A DNA stretch of 64,000 bases, taken from Antiquaquibacter metalliresistens (GTDB lineage: Bacteria; Actinomycetota; Actinomycetes; Actinomycetales; Microbacteriaceae). Positions 8,149 through 18,036 of this stretch are shown one piece after another. The translations under genes and the position numbers were made by a program. The stretch is taken from contig NZ_JARGEM010000003.1 of the NCBI RefSeq assembly GCF_029211225.1, positions 1 to 64,000 on the forward strand. The letters are read 5' to 3'. The notes below the pieces were generated by a model that had not been told where the DNA came from, searched no databases, and worked only from the letters and a program-made list of their open reading frames with translations. Within the stretch, counting starts at the first letter, position 1. Each line of letters begins with the position of its first letter.

Positions 8149-8382
8149 TCAGCGGCCTTCGCCGCCCCCGCCTTCGCCGCCGCCGCTGGCGACCTTGGTG
8201 AGCCCGGCCGCGGCGTGCGCCATCTTCGAGCCGGTGCTCTCGGACTGCACGATGAACACCGGCACCGCCGCGCTCGCGACGAAGTGCTCGCCGGCCAGGT
8301 CGAAGTCCTTCTCGCGCTTGGCGACGATCCTGCCCTGCAGGTCGTCCCAGCTCACCCGGTCGCCGATCCTGAAGTCCGCCAT
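8149..8382 (-). CDS. DUF2945 small tudor-like protein
   Basis: A 77-residue protein beginning FRIGDRVSWDDLQGRIVAK, the DUF2945 (hypervirulence-associated TUDOR-like) signature, with later VFIVQSESTGSKMAHAAAGL matching the end of the family domain. The last 10 residues are Gly/Glu-rich. The family has no established biochemical function. The start is supported by TAGCCT six bases upstream (leaderless pattern). Confidence 0.8.
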   Translation of the reverse strand: MADFRIGDRVSWDDLQGRIVAKREKDFDLAGEHFVASAAVPVFIVQSESTGSKMAHAAAGLTKVASGGGEGGGGEGR

Positions 8383-8410
8383 GGGCTCAGGCTAGCCCTC
8401 CGCCCGGTGG

Positions 8411-10780
<2,370 letters not shown>

Positions 10781-10832
10781 TTTGCCAGATGCTCCGGACA
10801 AGCGCGGTGCAAGTCCCCGAGGGGCGTAGCGG

Positions 10833-11873
10833 TCAGTCCTTCGCGGCGAGCACGCGCGCGGTCTCGCGCGTCGCCGAGGTGTTCTTCACGCCGGCGCGGG
10901 AGCCCGCGAGCTTCGCGGCGATGTGCTCGGTGACGGTGATGGGCTCGTAGATCGGGGCCTCGCCCTCGGGAACGCAGGTCGCGAGGGCGGCGATCACGGC
11001 ATCCGCGTTGCCGTCGTGGAAGTACGCGGCGCTGCGGCGACGCATGATGGTGCCGTCGACGATCGGGGGCTTCACACGGTGCAGCGTCGACATCCAGCGC
11101 TCGTTGGTCCAGCGCGCCGTGAGGTCGCCGAGGTTGATGAGCAGTGCGTTGTCGGCGGGGCTCACGTCGTTCCAGCTGCCGTCGGCGCCGAGCACCTGCA
11201 GGCCCTTGACCTGATCGGCCCACAACACCGTGACGATGCCGAAGTCCGTGTGCTCGCTCATGCCGATGAGGTCGCCGTCGAGATCGATGGTGCCGGGCGG
11301 CAGTGCGTAGTTGTTCATGCGCAGCACGTCGATGGAGTGGTCGGTGAACGCGTCGAAGAATCGCGGCGGCAGCCCGAGCGCGGCGGCGAAGATGTCGGTC
11401 ATCGTGCGCGAGACGCGCTGCGCCTCCGCGAAGTAGCGCTCGACCTTGAGCCGGAAGTTGAGCGTGTCGGGCCACACGTTCTCGGCGTAGTCGGTGTTGC
11501 TCTCGAGGTCCAGCCCCGGGTAGTCGGAGGCGGCCGAACCCACGTTGAACGCCTCGAAGAAGTCGTTCATGCGGCTCGCGGACTCCACCCCGAGCGACAG
11601 GGAGAGCGTCTCCGCCTTGGGCGGGCTGTAGCCGCGGTTGATGCCCTTGGGCGTCACGTACTGCCGCTTGGAGTCGAGGTCGTCGGCGAAGAAGTCGTCC
11701 ATCGCATCGGCGAGTCCGTCGGTGACCGAGGTCGGGATGCCGTGCCCGAGAATCTGGATGAACCCCACCTCCCGGCACGCGGCGTCGATCTGCGCGGCCA
11801 CCTCGGCGCGCTCGGCGCGTGTGCCCTCCCCGACCCAGGGCGAGATGTCGACTGCGGGAACGTGGAATGCCAT
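10833..11873 (-). CDS. Isopenicillin-N-synthase-like 2-oxoglutarate/Fe(II) dioxygenase
   Basis: The 346-residue enzyme shows the DIOX_N start (FHVPAVDISPWVGEG), the iron ligands in SEHTDFGIVTVLW (HxD) and STLHRVKPP (distal His), and the RxS co-substrate motif in MRRRSAAYFHDG. Plant-GA-oxidase and IPNS-type enzymes share this layout; the substrate cannot be inferred from the neighbours. The start at ATG 11873 is supported by TACCGT seven bases upstream. Confidence 0.87.
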   Translation of the reverse strand: MAFHVPAVDISPWVGEGTRAERAEVAAQIDAACREVGFIQILGHGIPTSVTDGLADAMDDFFADDLDSKRQYVTPKGINRGYSPPKAETLSLSLGVESASRMNDFFEAFNVGSAASDYPGLDLESNTDYAENVWPDTLNFRLKVERYFAEAQRVSRTMTDIFAAALGLPPRFFDAFTDHSIDVLRMNNYALPPGTIDLDGDLIGMSEHTDFGIVTVLWADQVKGLQVLGADGSWNDVSPADNALLINLGDLTARWTNERWMSTLHRVKPPIVDGTIMRRRSAAYFHDGNADAVIAALATCVPEGEAPIYEPITVTEHIAAKLAGSRAGVKNTSATRETARVLAAKD

Positions 11874-11919
11874 GGCCACCACGGTACGCGCCGAGTATTT
11901 CGGGCGGGTTAAGCTTCGC

Positions 11920-12126
11920 CTACGGCAGGGGCGTCGTGTCCTCGGGCAGGGCGTCGTACCAGTCGGGCTCGGTCGCCGGAGCCTGGGAGCGCCGCGTGCC
12001 GCGCACGAACCAGAGCACCGCGCCGATCACGAGCCAGACCAGCAGGGATGCCGCGGCCAGCAGCCCGCCGACGATGCCGACCACGCGCAGCCAGCCGCCG
12101 ACCACCTCGAGCACCGCAGCATCCAT
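11920..12126 (-). CDS. Small single-pass membrane protein
   Basis: A 68-residue protein with one long hydrophobic region (about residues 9-42) followed by RGTRRS and an acidic, Pro-rich tail. No family is recognised. The start is supported by TAGGCT seven bases upstream. Gene-like codon bias and start context make it credible despite its size. Confidence 0.6.
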   Translation of the reverse strand: MDAAVLEVVGGWLRVVGIVGGLLAAASLLVWLVIGAVLWFVRGTRRSQAPATEPDWYDALPEDTTPLP

Positions 12127-12136
12127 GCCTGCCAGC

Positions 12137-13423
12137 CTACGTGGCCGCTCCGACCGACGCGCGGGCGGGCCAGCGTCCGAGCATGAGCACCGCGATGGAG
12201 AGGGCGACGCTGCCGATGATCGCGATCGTCAGGTTCATGAACAGCTCCATCACCAGGAACGAGGGCACGAACGAGATGATGGCGGCGATCGCGACGACCG
12301 ACCCGGGCGGAGTGACGGTCACCTCCTTCGGCGCCTCCCAGCGCGCGACGAGGAACGACAGAGCGAAGAGCACCGCGAACACGATGACCAGCAGCAGCGG
12401 CCTGGACCACCACCAAGCCGCACTGCCAGGGGTGGGGGAGGCGCCGGGGATGAGCAGGCCGATCCCCGTGACGATGAGGATCACCGGCAGGTGCCACAGG
12501 TAGATCGTCATGAGTCTGGAGCCGATGAGGAACACCACGTCCCGGGCCGCGTGGGTGTTCATGAGTCGCGCGAGCGCGGGGCGCAGCAGGCGCAGCACGC
12601 AGGCCTGCCCGACGGCGAGGGCGATGAGGGGCACGGTCGGCGGGTTGAGGTTGGTGAGCATGTCGGTGGAGTACGGCCCCCACGTCGTCAGCGGTACGAG
12701 CGAGGCGTAGGCGAGCACCGCGAGACCCACCAGCTGCCACCAGTGCCTGCGCCCGAACCACCCGTCCGCGTACCAGAAGCCGAGTTGCTGCACGAGAAGC
12801 CACACGAAGAACAGGTTGAGCAGCCCGATCTCGTCGACTCCGGTGGCGTAGCGCGCGGCATCGACGAGCACGGCGCCGGCGAGCAGCACCGCGAGCGTCA
12901 CGCGCGGCGCACGGGTGTGCCATCCCACCATGAAGGGAACGAGAGCCTGGCACAGCGTGTAGGCCGCGAGAAACCACAGCGGGGAGCCGGCGCCTTGCAC
13001 CGCGAGGCTGACGAGTGAGGGATCCACTCCGAGCAGTTGGGCTCCGCCGATCACGACCACGTAGAAGACGTAGAGCGGCAACGCGGGCTGCGCCAGTCGC
13101 AGGATGCGGTTGCGCACGTACTCCGCGCCGGTGCCGCCGCGGCGCACGAGGCTGCGCCACGCGGTGATGGAGGCGAACCCGCCGACGACGAAGAACAGCG
13201 GCATGATCTGACCAACCCAGGTCGCCGCGGGGAACCAGGCCGCCGATCCCACCGGGCTCTGCGTGGGGGTGAGGGCCACGAGCTGGCCGTTCGCATCGAA
13301 GCCGACGCCGACGAGCAGCAGATGGATGACGACCACGAGCACCACGCAGAACACGCGGGCGAGGTCGAGCGTGAGGTCGCGTTTGGACAGGTCGATGGAG
13401 CTCGCGCGATCGGCCGCCGTCAT
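12137..13423 (-). CDS. Acyltransferase-3 family membrane protein (OafA-like)
   Basis: The 428-residue polytopic protein begins with RDLTLDLARVFCVVLVVVIH, matching the first helix of the acyltransferase-3 family with its conserved R and H. It continues with QIMPLFFVVGGFAS and about ten hydrophobic segments, including IYLWHLPVILIVTG near residue 310. Members transfer acetyl or other acyl groups to cell-surface sugars or lipids. Its ATG follows the stop of the upstream gene (13425-13865) by one base, so the pair is co-transcribed. Confidence 0.87.
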   Translation of the reverse strand: MTAADRASSIDLSKRDLTLDLARVFCVVLVVVIHLLLVGVGFDANGQLVALTPTQSPVGSAAWFPAATWVGQIMPLFFVVGGFASITAWRSLVRRGGTGAEYVRNRILRLAQPALPLYVFYVVVIGGAQLLGVDPSLVSLAVQGAGSPLWFLAAYTLCQALVPFMVGWHTRAPRVTLAVLLAGAVLVDAARYATGVDEIGLLNLFFVWLLVQQLGFWYADGWFGRRHWWQLVGLAVLAYASLVPLTTWGPYSTDMLTNLNPPTVPLIALAVGQACVLRLLRPALARLMNTHAARDVVFLIGSRLMTIYLWHLPVILIVTGIGLLIPGASPTPGSAAWWWSRPLLLVIVFAVLFALSFLVARWEAPKEVTVTPPGSVVAIAAIISFVPSFLVMELFMNLTIAIIGSVALSIAVLMLGRWPARASVGAAT

Positions 13424-13424
13424 C

Positions 13425-13865
13425 TCAAGCCCAGACCTCGCGCACGCCGGGGTAGGCGGCGGCCTCTCCGTACTGCGTCGTGCCGCCGAACTTGGGTCGC
13501 TTGTACGGCAGCAGCACGATGAGGGCGACGCCCTCGCGGTGCTCGAGCCGCACCTCGATCGCGTCGGTGCGTTCTCGGCTCAGGCGCGTATTGGTCACCA
13601 GCGCGGTGCATCGTGCGGAGGGGGCGAGGTGGCGCAGCTGTGCTCGGGCGGCGAGGCTGATCGCCTCGGCTTCGGGATGCTTGCCCAGCTCGCTCGTGTC
13701 CAGGTCGACCGCGAGCAGTCGGCCGTCCACCGCGACGATGATGGCGAACGGATCGAACTCGCTCGCCGCCACCAGGTGCTGCTGCGCGAGCCGCAGGCCG
13801 CTGTCGAGCAAGCGGTCGATGTCCGCCTGGGCGGCAGCCGAAAGTGCGTCCCGCCACGAATGCAT
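13425..13865 (-). CDS. Conserved-looking 146-aa protein, function unknown
   Basis: I do not recognise a family. The soluble, mixed alpha/beta sequence contains LAAVDGRLLAVDLDTSELGK-like strands and ends in YGEAAAYPGVREVWA. The start at 13865 rather than 13910 is supported by TACGGT six bases upstream. It precedes the acyltransferase with a one-base gap and is probably translated with it, but nothing in the sequence suggests a shared role. Confidence 0.6.
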   Translation of the reverse strand: MHSWRDALSAAAQADIDRLLDSGLRLAQQHLVAASEFDPFAIIVAVDGRLLAVDLDTSELGKHPEAEAISLAARAQLRHLAPSARCTALVTNTRLSRERTDAIEVRLEHREGVALIVLLPYKRPKFGGTTQYGEAAAYPGVREVWA

Positions 13866-13925
13866 GGGTCCACCGTATCGGTCGAACGGTTGTGAGCCGG
13901 TCATCCGCACCGCTAAGAATGAGAC

Positions 13926-14705
13926 ATGCGAAAAGCCACGCTCACCTCAGGTCAGGTCGTCGCTGCGATCTTCGCCGGAATCATCGGTCATGCCTTCTTC
14001 GCGGCGGGCTGGTTCGGCCTCGGGGTCGTGCTGCTCGGCGGGGTCGTCACGGCGATTCTGGGCGGCACGATCGGCGGCCTCGGCGGTGCGTTCGGCAATG
14101 AGACCATCGACGCGGTGCTCGGCGGAGCCGGCGGCGTCGTGGGCGGGCTCGTGATCGGCCTCGGCATCGGTGCGGTCGTCGTCATGCTGCTCGGAGTGCT
14201 CTTCAGCTGGCTGATTCTGCGCGCCGGCAAGGTGCGCAAGCCCGCCGCGGTCACGTGGATGTCCGTGCTGATCACCGCCCTCCTCTCGCTGCCGCTGCTG
14301 CTGGTCTACGGCGCGATCGCCGGCAACGCCGCGGACGGCCAGCCGCGCTTCACCATCGTCGCGGCGATCGGCACCGCGGTCATCGGCGCGCTCGTGTGGC
14401 TGTGGATGACGTGGGCGTTCCGTGGCCCCGCATCCGAGTTCGCGGGGCAGTCGGCGACGAGCGCCGGATCGGTCGCAGCGGCACCGCCCGCCCCCGTCGT
14501 CGAGGCTCCGCCCGTCGCTCCCGCGGTCGAGGCTCCGCCTGTCGCCCCTGCGCCGGCCGCTGCTGAGGTCGTCGAGCCCGCAGCGCCGGCGCCGAAGGCC
14601 CCGGCACCCAAGTCCGCGACGGCGAAGGCCCCGGTCGCCAAGTCCGCGACGGCGAAGGCCCCGGTTGCCAAGAAGCCTCCGGCCGCGAAGAAGCCGACGG
14701 AGTAG
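13926..14705 (+). CDS. Four-helix membrane protein with Ala/Pro/Lys-rich repeated tail
   Basis: The 259-residue protein has four hydrophobic segments in the first 165 residues, with a strongly Gly-rich stretch (GGVVTAILGGTIGGLGGA). The tail is low-complexity: EAPPVAPA is repeated with small changes, then KSATAKAPVAK occurs twice in a row. The Lys/Ala/Pro tail resembles histone-H1-like or cell-wall-binding tails of actinobacteria. Function is unknown. The start is preceded by CTAAGAAT, a probable -10 region close to the ATG. Confidence 0.65.
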   Translation: MRKATLTSGQVVAAIFAGIIGHAFFAAGWFGLGVVLLGGVVTAILGGTIGGLGGAFGNETIDAVLGGAGGVVGGLVIGLGIGAVVVMLLGVLFSWLILRAGKVRKPAAVTWMSVLITALLSLPLLLVYGAIAGNAADGQPRFTIVAAIGTAVIGALVWLWMTWAFRGPASEFAGQSATSAGSVAAAPPAPVVEAPPVAPAVEAPPVAPAPAAAEVVEPAAPAPKAPAPKSATAKAPVAKSATAKAPVAKKPPAAKKPTE

Positions 14706-14741
14706 TCCGGTCGGTGCTGCGACGGGGGTAGGGTCGGCGTG

Positions 14742-16091
14742 ATGTCCCAGCAAATCGAGACCCTCGTCATCCTGGGCGCCAGCGGCGATCTCACCTCGCG
14801 CCTGCTGCTGCCGGGCCTCGCGTCGTATCTGGCGTCGCCGCGCGCCCACGAGGTGGCGCTGATCGGCGTCGATCGTTCACCGGTGACCGACGACCAGTGG
14901 CGGGCGAAAGTCAAGCAGGCCTTCGCCGGCGACTCCTCGCCACTGGCCAAGCGGGTGGTCGCGGCGACACGCCACGTGCAGGCGGACGTCTCCAACGCCG
15001 ACGACCTCACTCGTCTGCTCGGTCAGCTCAGCGGGCGCATCGCCCTGTACTTCGCCCTACCGCCGATGGTCACCGAGGCCGCGTGCCGCGCGCTCGCCAC
15101 GATCCCACTGCCGGCCGGCCTCACCCTCGCGCTCGAGAAGCCGTTCGGCACCGACTTGGCGAGCGCCCGTGCGCTCAACCGTCACCTGGAGATGATGCTG
15201 CCCGAGCAGCAACTGTTCCGGGTGGATCACTTCCTCGGCAAGTCCACGGTGCTCAACCTGCTCGGCCTGCGCTTCGCGAACCGCATCTTCGAGCCGTTGT
15301 TCTCGGCCCCGAACGTCGACTCCATCGAGATCGTCGTGGATGAGACCCTCGGTCTCGAGGGACGTGCCGGCTACTACGACTCCGCCGGCGCCCTCGTCGA
15401 CATGATCCAGAGCCATCTGCTGCTCGTGCTCGCACTCGCGACCATGGAGCCGCCGGCATCCCTGTCCCCGGACGACCTGCGCGGCGCGATGGCGCAGGTG
15501 CTGCGCGCCACCCGGCCGCTGCGCAAGAACGGCACGGCGAGCCGTCGAGCGCGCTACGGCGCCGGCCGCATCGGTTCGCGCGACCTCGCCGCCTACGTCG
15601 ACGAGGTCGGCGTCGACCCGCAGCGTCACACCGAGACCCTCGCGGAGGTCTCGCTCGTCATCGACAACTGGCGCTGGGCGGGGGTGCCGATCACGTTGCG
15701 CTCGGGCAAGGCGCTCGGTCGGGCGCGGCAGGACATCCTGGTGCGTTTCAAGGACGTGCCGCACCTGCCCAGCGGGCTCACCGGCGTGGCCGGGCCGTCG
15801 TGCCTGCGCATCTCGATCAAGCCGGCGACCCTCGACCTCGACGTCGTGCTCAACGGCGAGGGCGACCCGTTCGTGCTGGAGCGCTCCGTGCTGCACACTC
15901 AGCTGCGCGACGGCGACCTCAGCGCCTACGGCGAGGTGATCGCCAGCCTGCTCGAGGGCGACTCCTCGCTGTCCGTGCGCGGCGACGTCGCCGAGGAGTG
16001 CTGGCGCATCGTCACCCCGATCCTCGAGGCCTGGCGCAAGGATGCCGTGCCGCTCGAGACCTACCCGGCCGGCTCCGAGGGACCCGCCTAG
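14742..16091 (+). CDS. zwf: Glucose-6-phosphate dehydrogenase
   Basis: The 449-residue enzyme oxidises glucose-6-phosphate to 6-phosphogluconolactone in the oxidative pentose phosphate pathway. Visible motifs are the nucleotide-binding GASGDLTSR (about residue 12), the active-site RVDHFLGKSTVLN (about residue 160, usually RIDHYLGKE) and YYDSAGALVDMIQSHLL. The Ser after GK replaces the usual Glu, and the protein is slightly shorter than the typical 480-510 residues, so it may be a divergent second Zwf rather than the main isozyme. ATG 14742 lies seven bases after TAGGGT. Confidence 0.88.
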   Translation: MSQQIETLVILGASGDLTSRLLLPGLASYLASPRAHEVALIGVDRSPVTDDQWRAKVKQAFAGDSSPLAKRVVAATRHVQADVSNADDLTRLLGQLSGRIALYFALPPMVTEAACRALATIPLPAGLTLALEKPFGTDLASARALNRHLEMMLPEQQLFRVDHFLGKSTVLNLLGLRFANRIFEPLFSAPNVDSIEIVVDETLGLEGRAGYYDSAGALVDMIQSHLLLVLALATMEPPASLSPDDLRGAMAQVLRATRPLRKNGTASRRARYGAGRIGSRDLAAYVDEVGVDPQRHTETLAEVSLVIDNWRWAGVPITLRSGKALGRARQDILVRFKDVPHLPSGLTGVAGPSCLRISIKPATLDLDVVLNGEGDPFVLERSVLHTQLRDGDLSAYGEVIASLLEGDSSLSVRGDVAEECWRIVTPILEAWRKDAVPLETYPAGSEGPA

Positions 16092-16128
16092 CTCAGCTCG
16101 GCACCTCCTCGCCGCCCCGCCCGTAACT

Positions 16129-16193
16129 CATGGTTTGCGGCGCCACACGCCGGGAGACGGGGAAGGTCTGGCGTGTCATCCGGCCCCGCCATG
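16129..16193. repeat. Imperfect long inverted repeat after zwf
   Basis: Outer ends CATGG (16129-16133) and CCATG (16189-16193) pair, and ACACGCC (16145-16151) pairs with GGCGTGT (16170-16176). The remaining arms are only partly complementary. The flank AATTGCGCAGGAGGACGG resembles the arm of the much better palindrome at 24773. It lies between convergent genes and might act as a terminator or be a decayed intergenic repeat. Confidence 0.35.
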
Positions 16194-16246
16194 AATTGCG
16201 CAGGAGGACGGGGGCTCCGGGAGTCGCGGCCGCAGCACGAGTACAC

Positions 16247-16738
16247 CTAGCCCACGCGCATCACGTTGGCGGTGAACGCCCGCAGTCGGGCGGTGAGCCC
16301 CTCGGTGCGCTCGGCGAGCAGTTCGGCCGCGGAGCGCGTCGCGGTCGCGGGCGGCAGCTGCCGCAGCACGTGCGAGCATGCGAGATCGTCGCAGATGTAG
16401 GTGCCGACGGTGTTGCCGTCGAGGCCGGCCTGGCCCGCGCGCGGCGCCGAGAACATGGTCACGCGGTCCGAGGGACGCGCGCTGCGGCACAGTGAGCACA
16501 TCGCGGCGACGCCGGGAGGTGGGGATGTCGGTGCGGCACGCACCGCGATGCCGACGGCGCGGTCGCCGGCGATGTGCACGAGGTATCCCCGCTGCGGCGC
16601 CTGCGGATCTCGCCAGCCGAGGTACTCCCGCTCATCCCAGATCACGTCGTGCAGCGGCGGCAACGGTATGCGCGCCGCGAGCTCGGGCTGCAGGTTCACG
16701 AAGCTCGCCCTGATCTCGTCGGCGTCGAGCGGCTTCAC
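16247..16738 (-). CDS. FBP-domain (EF-G-binding-type) treble-clef protein
   Basis: The 163-residue product has the FBP family N-terminus (KPLDADEIRASFVN) and a C-terminal treble-clef zinc finger with MCSLCRS and ICDDLACSHVLR as the likely ligand pairs. FBP proteins bind elongation factor G and can rescue it from fusidic acid. Whether this protein does so is not known. GTG 16738 is preferred to ATG 16762: the family begins near this residue, and TATCGT sits seven bases upstream. Confidence 0.8.
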   Translation of the reverse strand: MKPLDADEIRASFVNLQPELAARIPLPPLHDVIWDEREYLGWRDPQAPQRGYLVHIAGDRAVGIAVRAAPTSPPPGVAAMCSLCRSARPSDRVTMFSAPRAGQAGLDGNTVGTYICDDLACSHVLRQLPPATATRSAAELLAERTEGLTARLRAFTANVMRVG

Positions 16739-16766
16739 CCTCTCCACGATAGCGCGGGGCATCCGC

Positions 16767-17408
16767 TCACTTGGTGAAGCCGGCCTCCACCATGTCGATC
16801 ACGCGCTGCGCCGTCGCGTCCACGGCATCCCGAGGCAGCGCCCGCAGGGGACCATCGATCACCAACAGCGCGAACCCGTGCACGCTCGACCAGGCGAGGA
16901 ACTCGGCGTTCGGGCGTCGGCTCGCCGGCATGAGCCCGGATGCCACCAGCCCGTCGATGGCGATGCTCAACAGTTCGAACGGGGTTCTGCCGCTCGGCCC
17001 GGCCTTCGCGCGCGAGGTCGCCCGCTCCAGGCTGGACGGCACGAAGAACGCCGTGCGGAAGAGGCCGGGGTGCTCGACCGCGAACGTGACGTATCCCGTT
17101 CCGACGGCTCGAAGCTGGGCGCGGGCGACCTGCTCCGGGGCGCCAGCGGGGATCGCGTCGAAGTGCACGTCGATCGCGGCACCGAGCAGGCCCATCGCCG
17201 CGTCGCTCACGGCGTCGAGCAGGGCGTCGCGGTCGGCGAAGTGACGGTACGCCGCGTTCGGCGACACCCCGACCCTGCGGGTCGCCTCACGCAGCACGAC
17301 CGCGTCGGGACCGCCCTCACGGGCGAGGTCGAGCCCCGCGGCGATCAGCGCCTGGTGCAGGTCGCCGTGATGGTAGCGAGGGCGCGAGCCGATGTCCGTG
17401 GCGGTCAT
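16767..17408 (-). CDS. TetR/AcrR family regulator
   Basis: The 213-residue repressor has an N-terminal helix-turn-helix (RYHHGDLHQALIAAGLDLA, then VGVSPNAAYRHFADRDALL) and a WHG-type C-terminal ligand domain. The motif VSPNAAYRHFADR is the recognition helix region. ATG 17408 has GGAGGAG just upstream. It is transcribed divergently from the VOC-family gene at 17479, with two palindromes between, so it probably represses itself and that gene. Confidence 0.9.
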   Translation of the reverse strand: MTATDIGSRPRYHHGDLHQALIAAGLDLAREGGPDAVVLREATRRVGVSPNAAYRHFADRDALLDAVSDAAMGLLGAAIDVHFDAIPAGAPEQVARAQLRAVGTGYVTFAVEHPGLFRTAFFVPSSLERATSRAKAGPSGRTPFELLSIAIDGLVASGLMPASRRPNAEFLAWSSVHGFALLVIDGPLRALPRDAVDATAQRVIDMVEAGFTK

Positions 17409-17420
17409 GCTCCTCCTCTG

Positions 17421-17461
17421 GACTGTGGTCACCAGTCTATGACAGTGTGGACGGTGTCCAC
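17421..17461. promoter_or_regulatory. Two palindromic operator candidates between tetR and VOC gene
   Basis: GTGGACGGTGTCCAC (17447-17461) is a perfect 6-3-6 inverted repeat. GACTGTGGTCACCAGTC (17421-17437) is an imperfect 17-bp palindrome with two mismatched pairs. Both lie in the 70-bp divergent spacer, and TATGAC at 17439-17444 could be the -10 of the VOC gene. This is the usual position for TetR operators. Confidence 0.6.
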
Positions 17462-17478
17462 ATGAGAAGGGAGCGGCG

Positions 17479-17871
17479 ATGCTGTTCGAGGACTCGGATG
17501 CCTTCGCTTCGATGTCGAGCAACGACACCGAAGTCTCGAAGCGGTTCTACCGCGACGTGCTCGGCCTCGAGGTGCGGGACGAGGGCATGGGCGGCCTGAT
17601 CTCCGTGCAGTTGCCCAAGGGAGGCGCGGTGCTCATCTATCCCAAAGACGACCACGTGCCGGCCACGTTCACGGTGCTCAACTTCCCCGTCGACGACATC
17701 GACGCCGCCGTCGACGAGCTCGGCTCCCGCGGTGTCGTGTTCGAGCACTACGGTCCGGATCTGCACCAGGACGCCAAGGGCATCATGCGTGGCAAGGAGG
17801 CCGGCATGGGCCCGGACCAGGCCTGGTTCACCGATCCGGCCGGCAACATCCTCTCCGTGCTCACGGCCTGA
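17479..17871 (+). CDS. VOC-superfamily (glyoxalase/dioxygenase fold) protein
   Basis: The 130-residue protein has the paired beta-alpha-beta-beta-beta units of the vicinal-oxygen-chelate fold: SKRFYRDVLGLEVRDEGMGG, then PVDDIDAAVDELGSRGVVF, ending WFTDPAGNILSVLT. Single-domain members include lyases, isomerases and resistance proteins. Control by the divergent TetR suggests a response to a small toxic compound (inference). AAGGGAG lies seven bases before the ATG. Confidence 0.85.
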   Translation: MLFEDSDAFASMSSNDTEVSKRFYRDVLGLEVRDEGMGGLISVQLPKGGAVLIYPKDDHVPATFTVLNFPVDDIDAAVDELGSRGVVFEHYGPDLHQDAKGIMRGKEAGMGPDQAWFTDPAGNILSVLTA

Positions 17872-17920
17872 GCCCGCCGTCGACACGCCCCATCCGGCGC
17901 AGGGTGGGGCGGCCGAGAAC

Positions 17921-17960
17921 GTTCGCAGAACCAAGGACGTCGTCCTTCGTTCTGCGAGTC
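17921..17960. repeat. Dispersed 40-bp palindromic repeat, copy A
   Basis: This 40-base segment matches 38024-38063 at 34 positions. It folds into a stem in which CGCAGAAC pairs with GTTCTGCG and AAGGAC with GTCCTT around a GTC loop, with a single mismatch. It lies in a gene-free spacer of about 160 bp. The substitutions relative to copy B partly preserve pairing, which suggests selection on structure. Confidence 0.7.
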
Positions 17961-18036
17961 TGCGAGGGGTCCATCGCTCGGCGGGCGAACGAACGGCGCC
18001 CGCTGCCCGGGCCGTCGCCCCTGCCAGACTGTGCAG

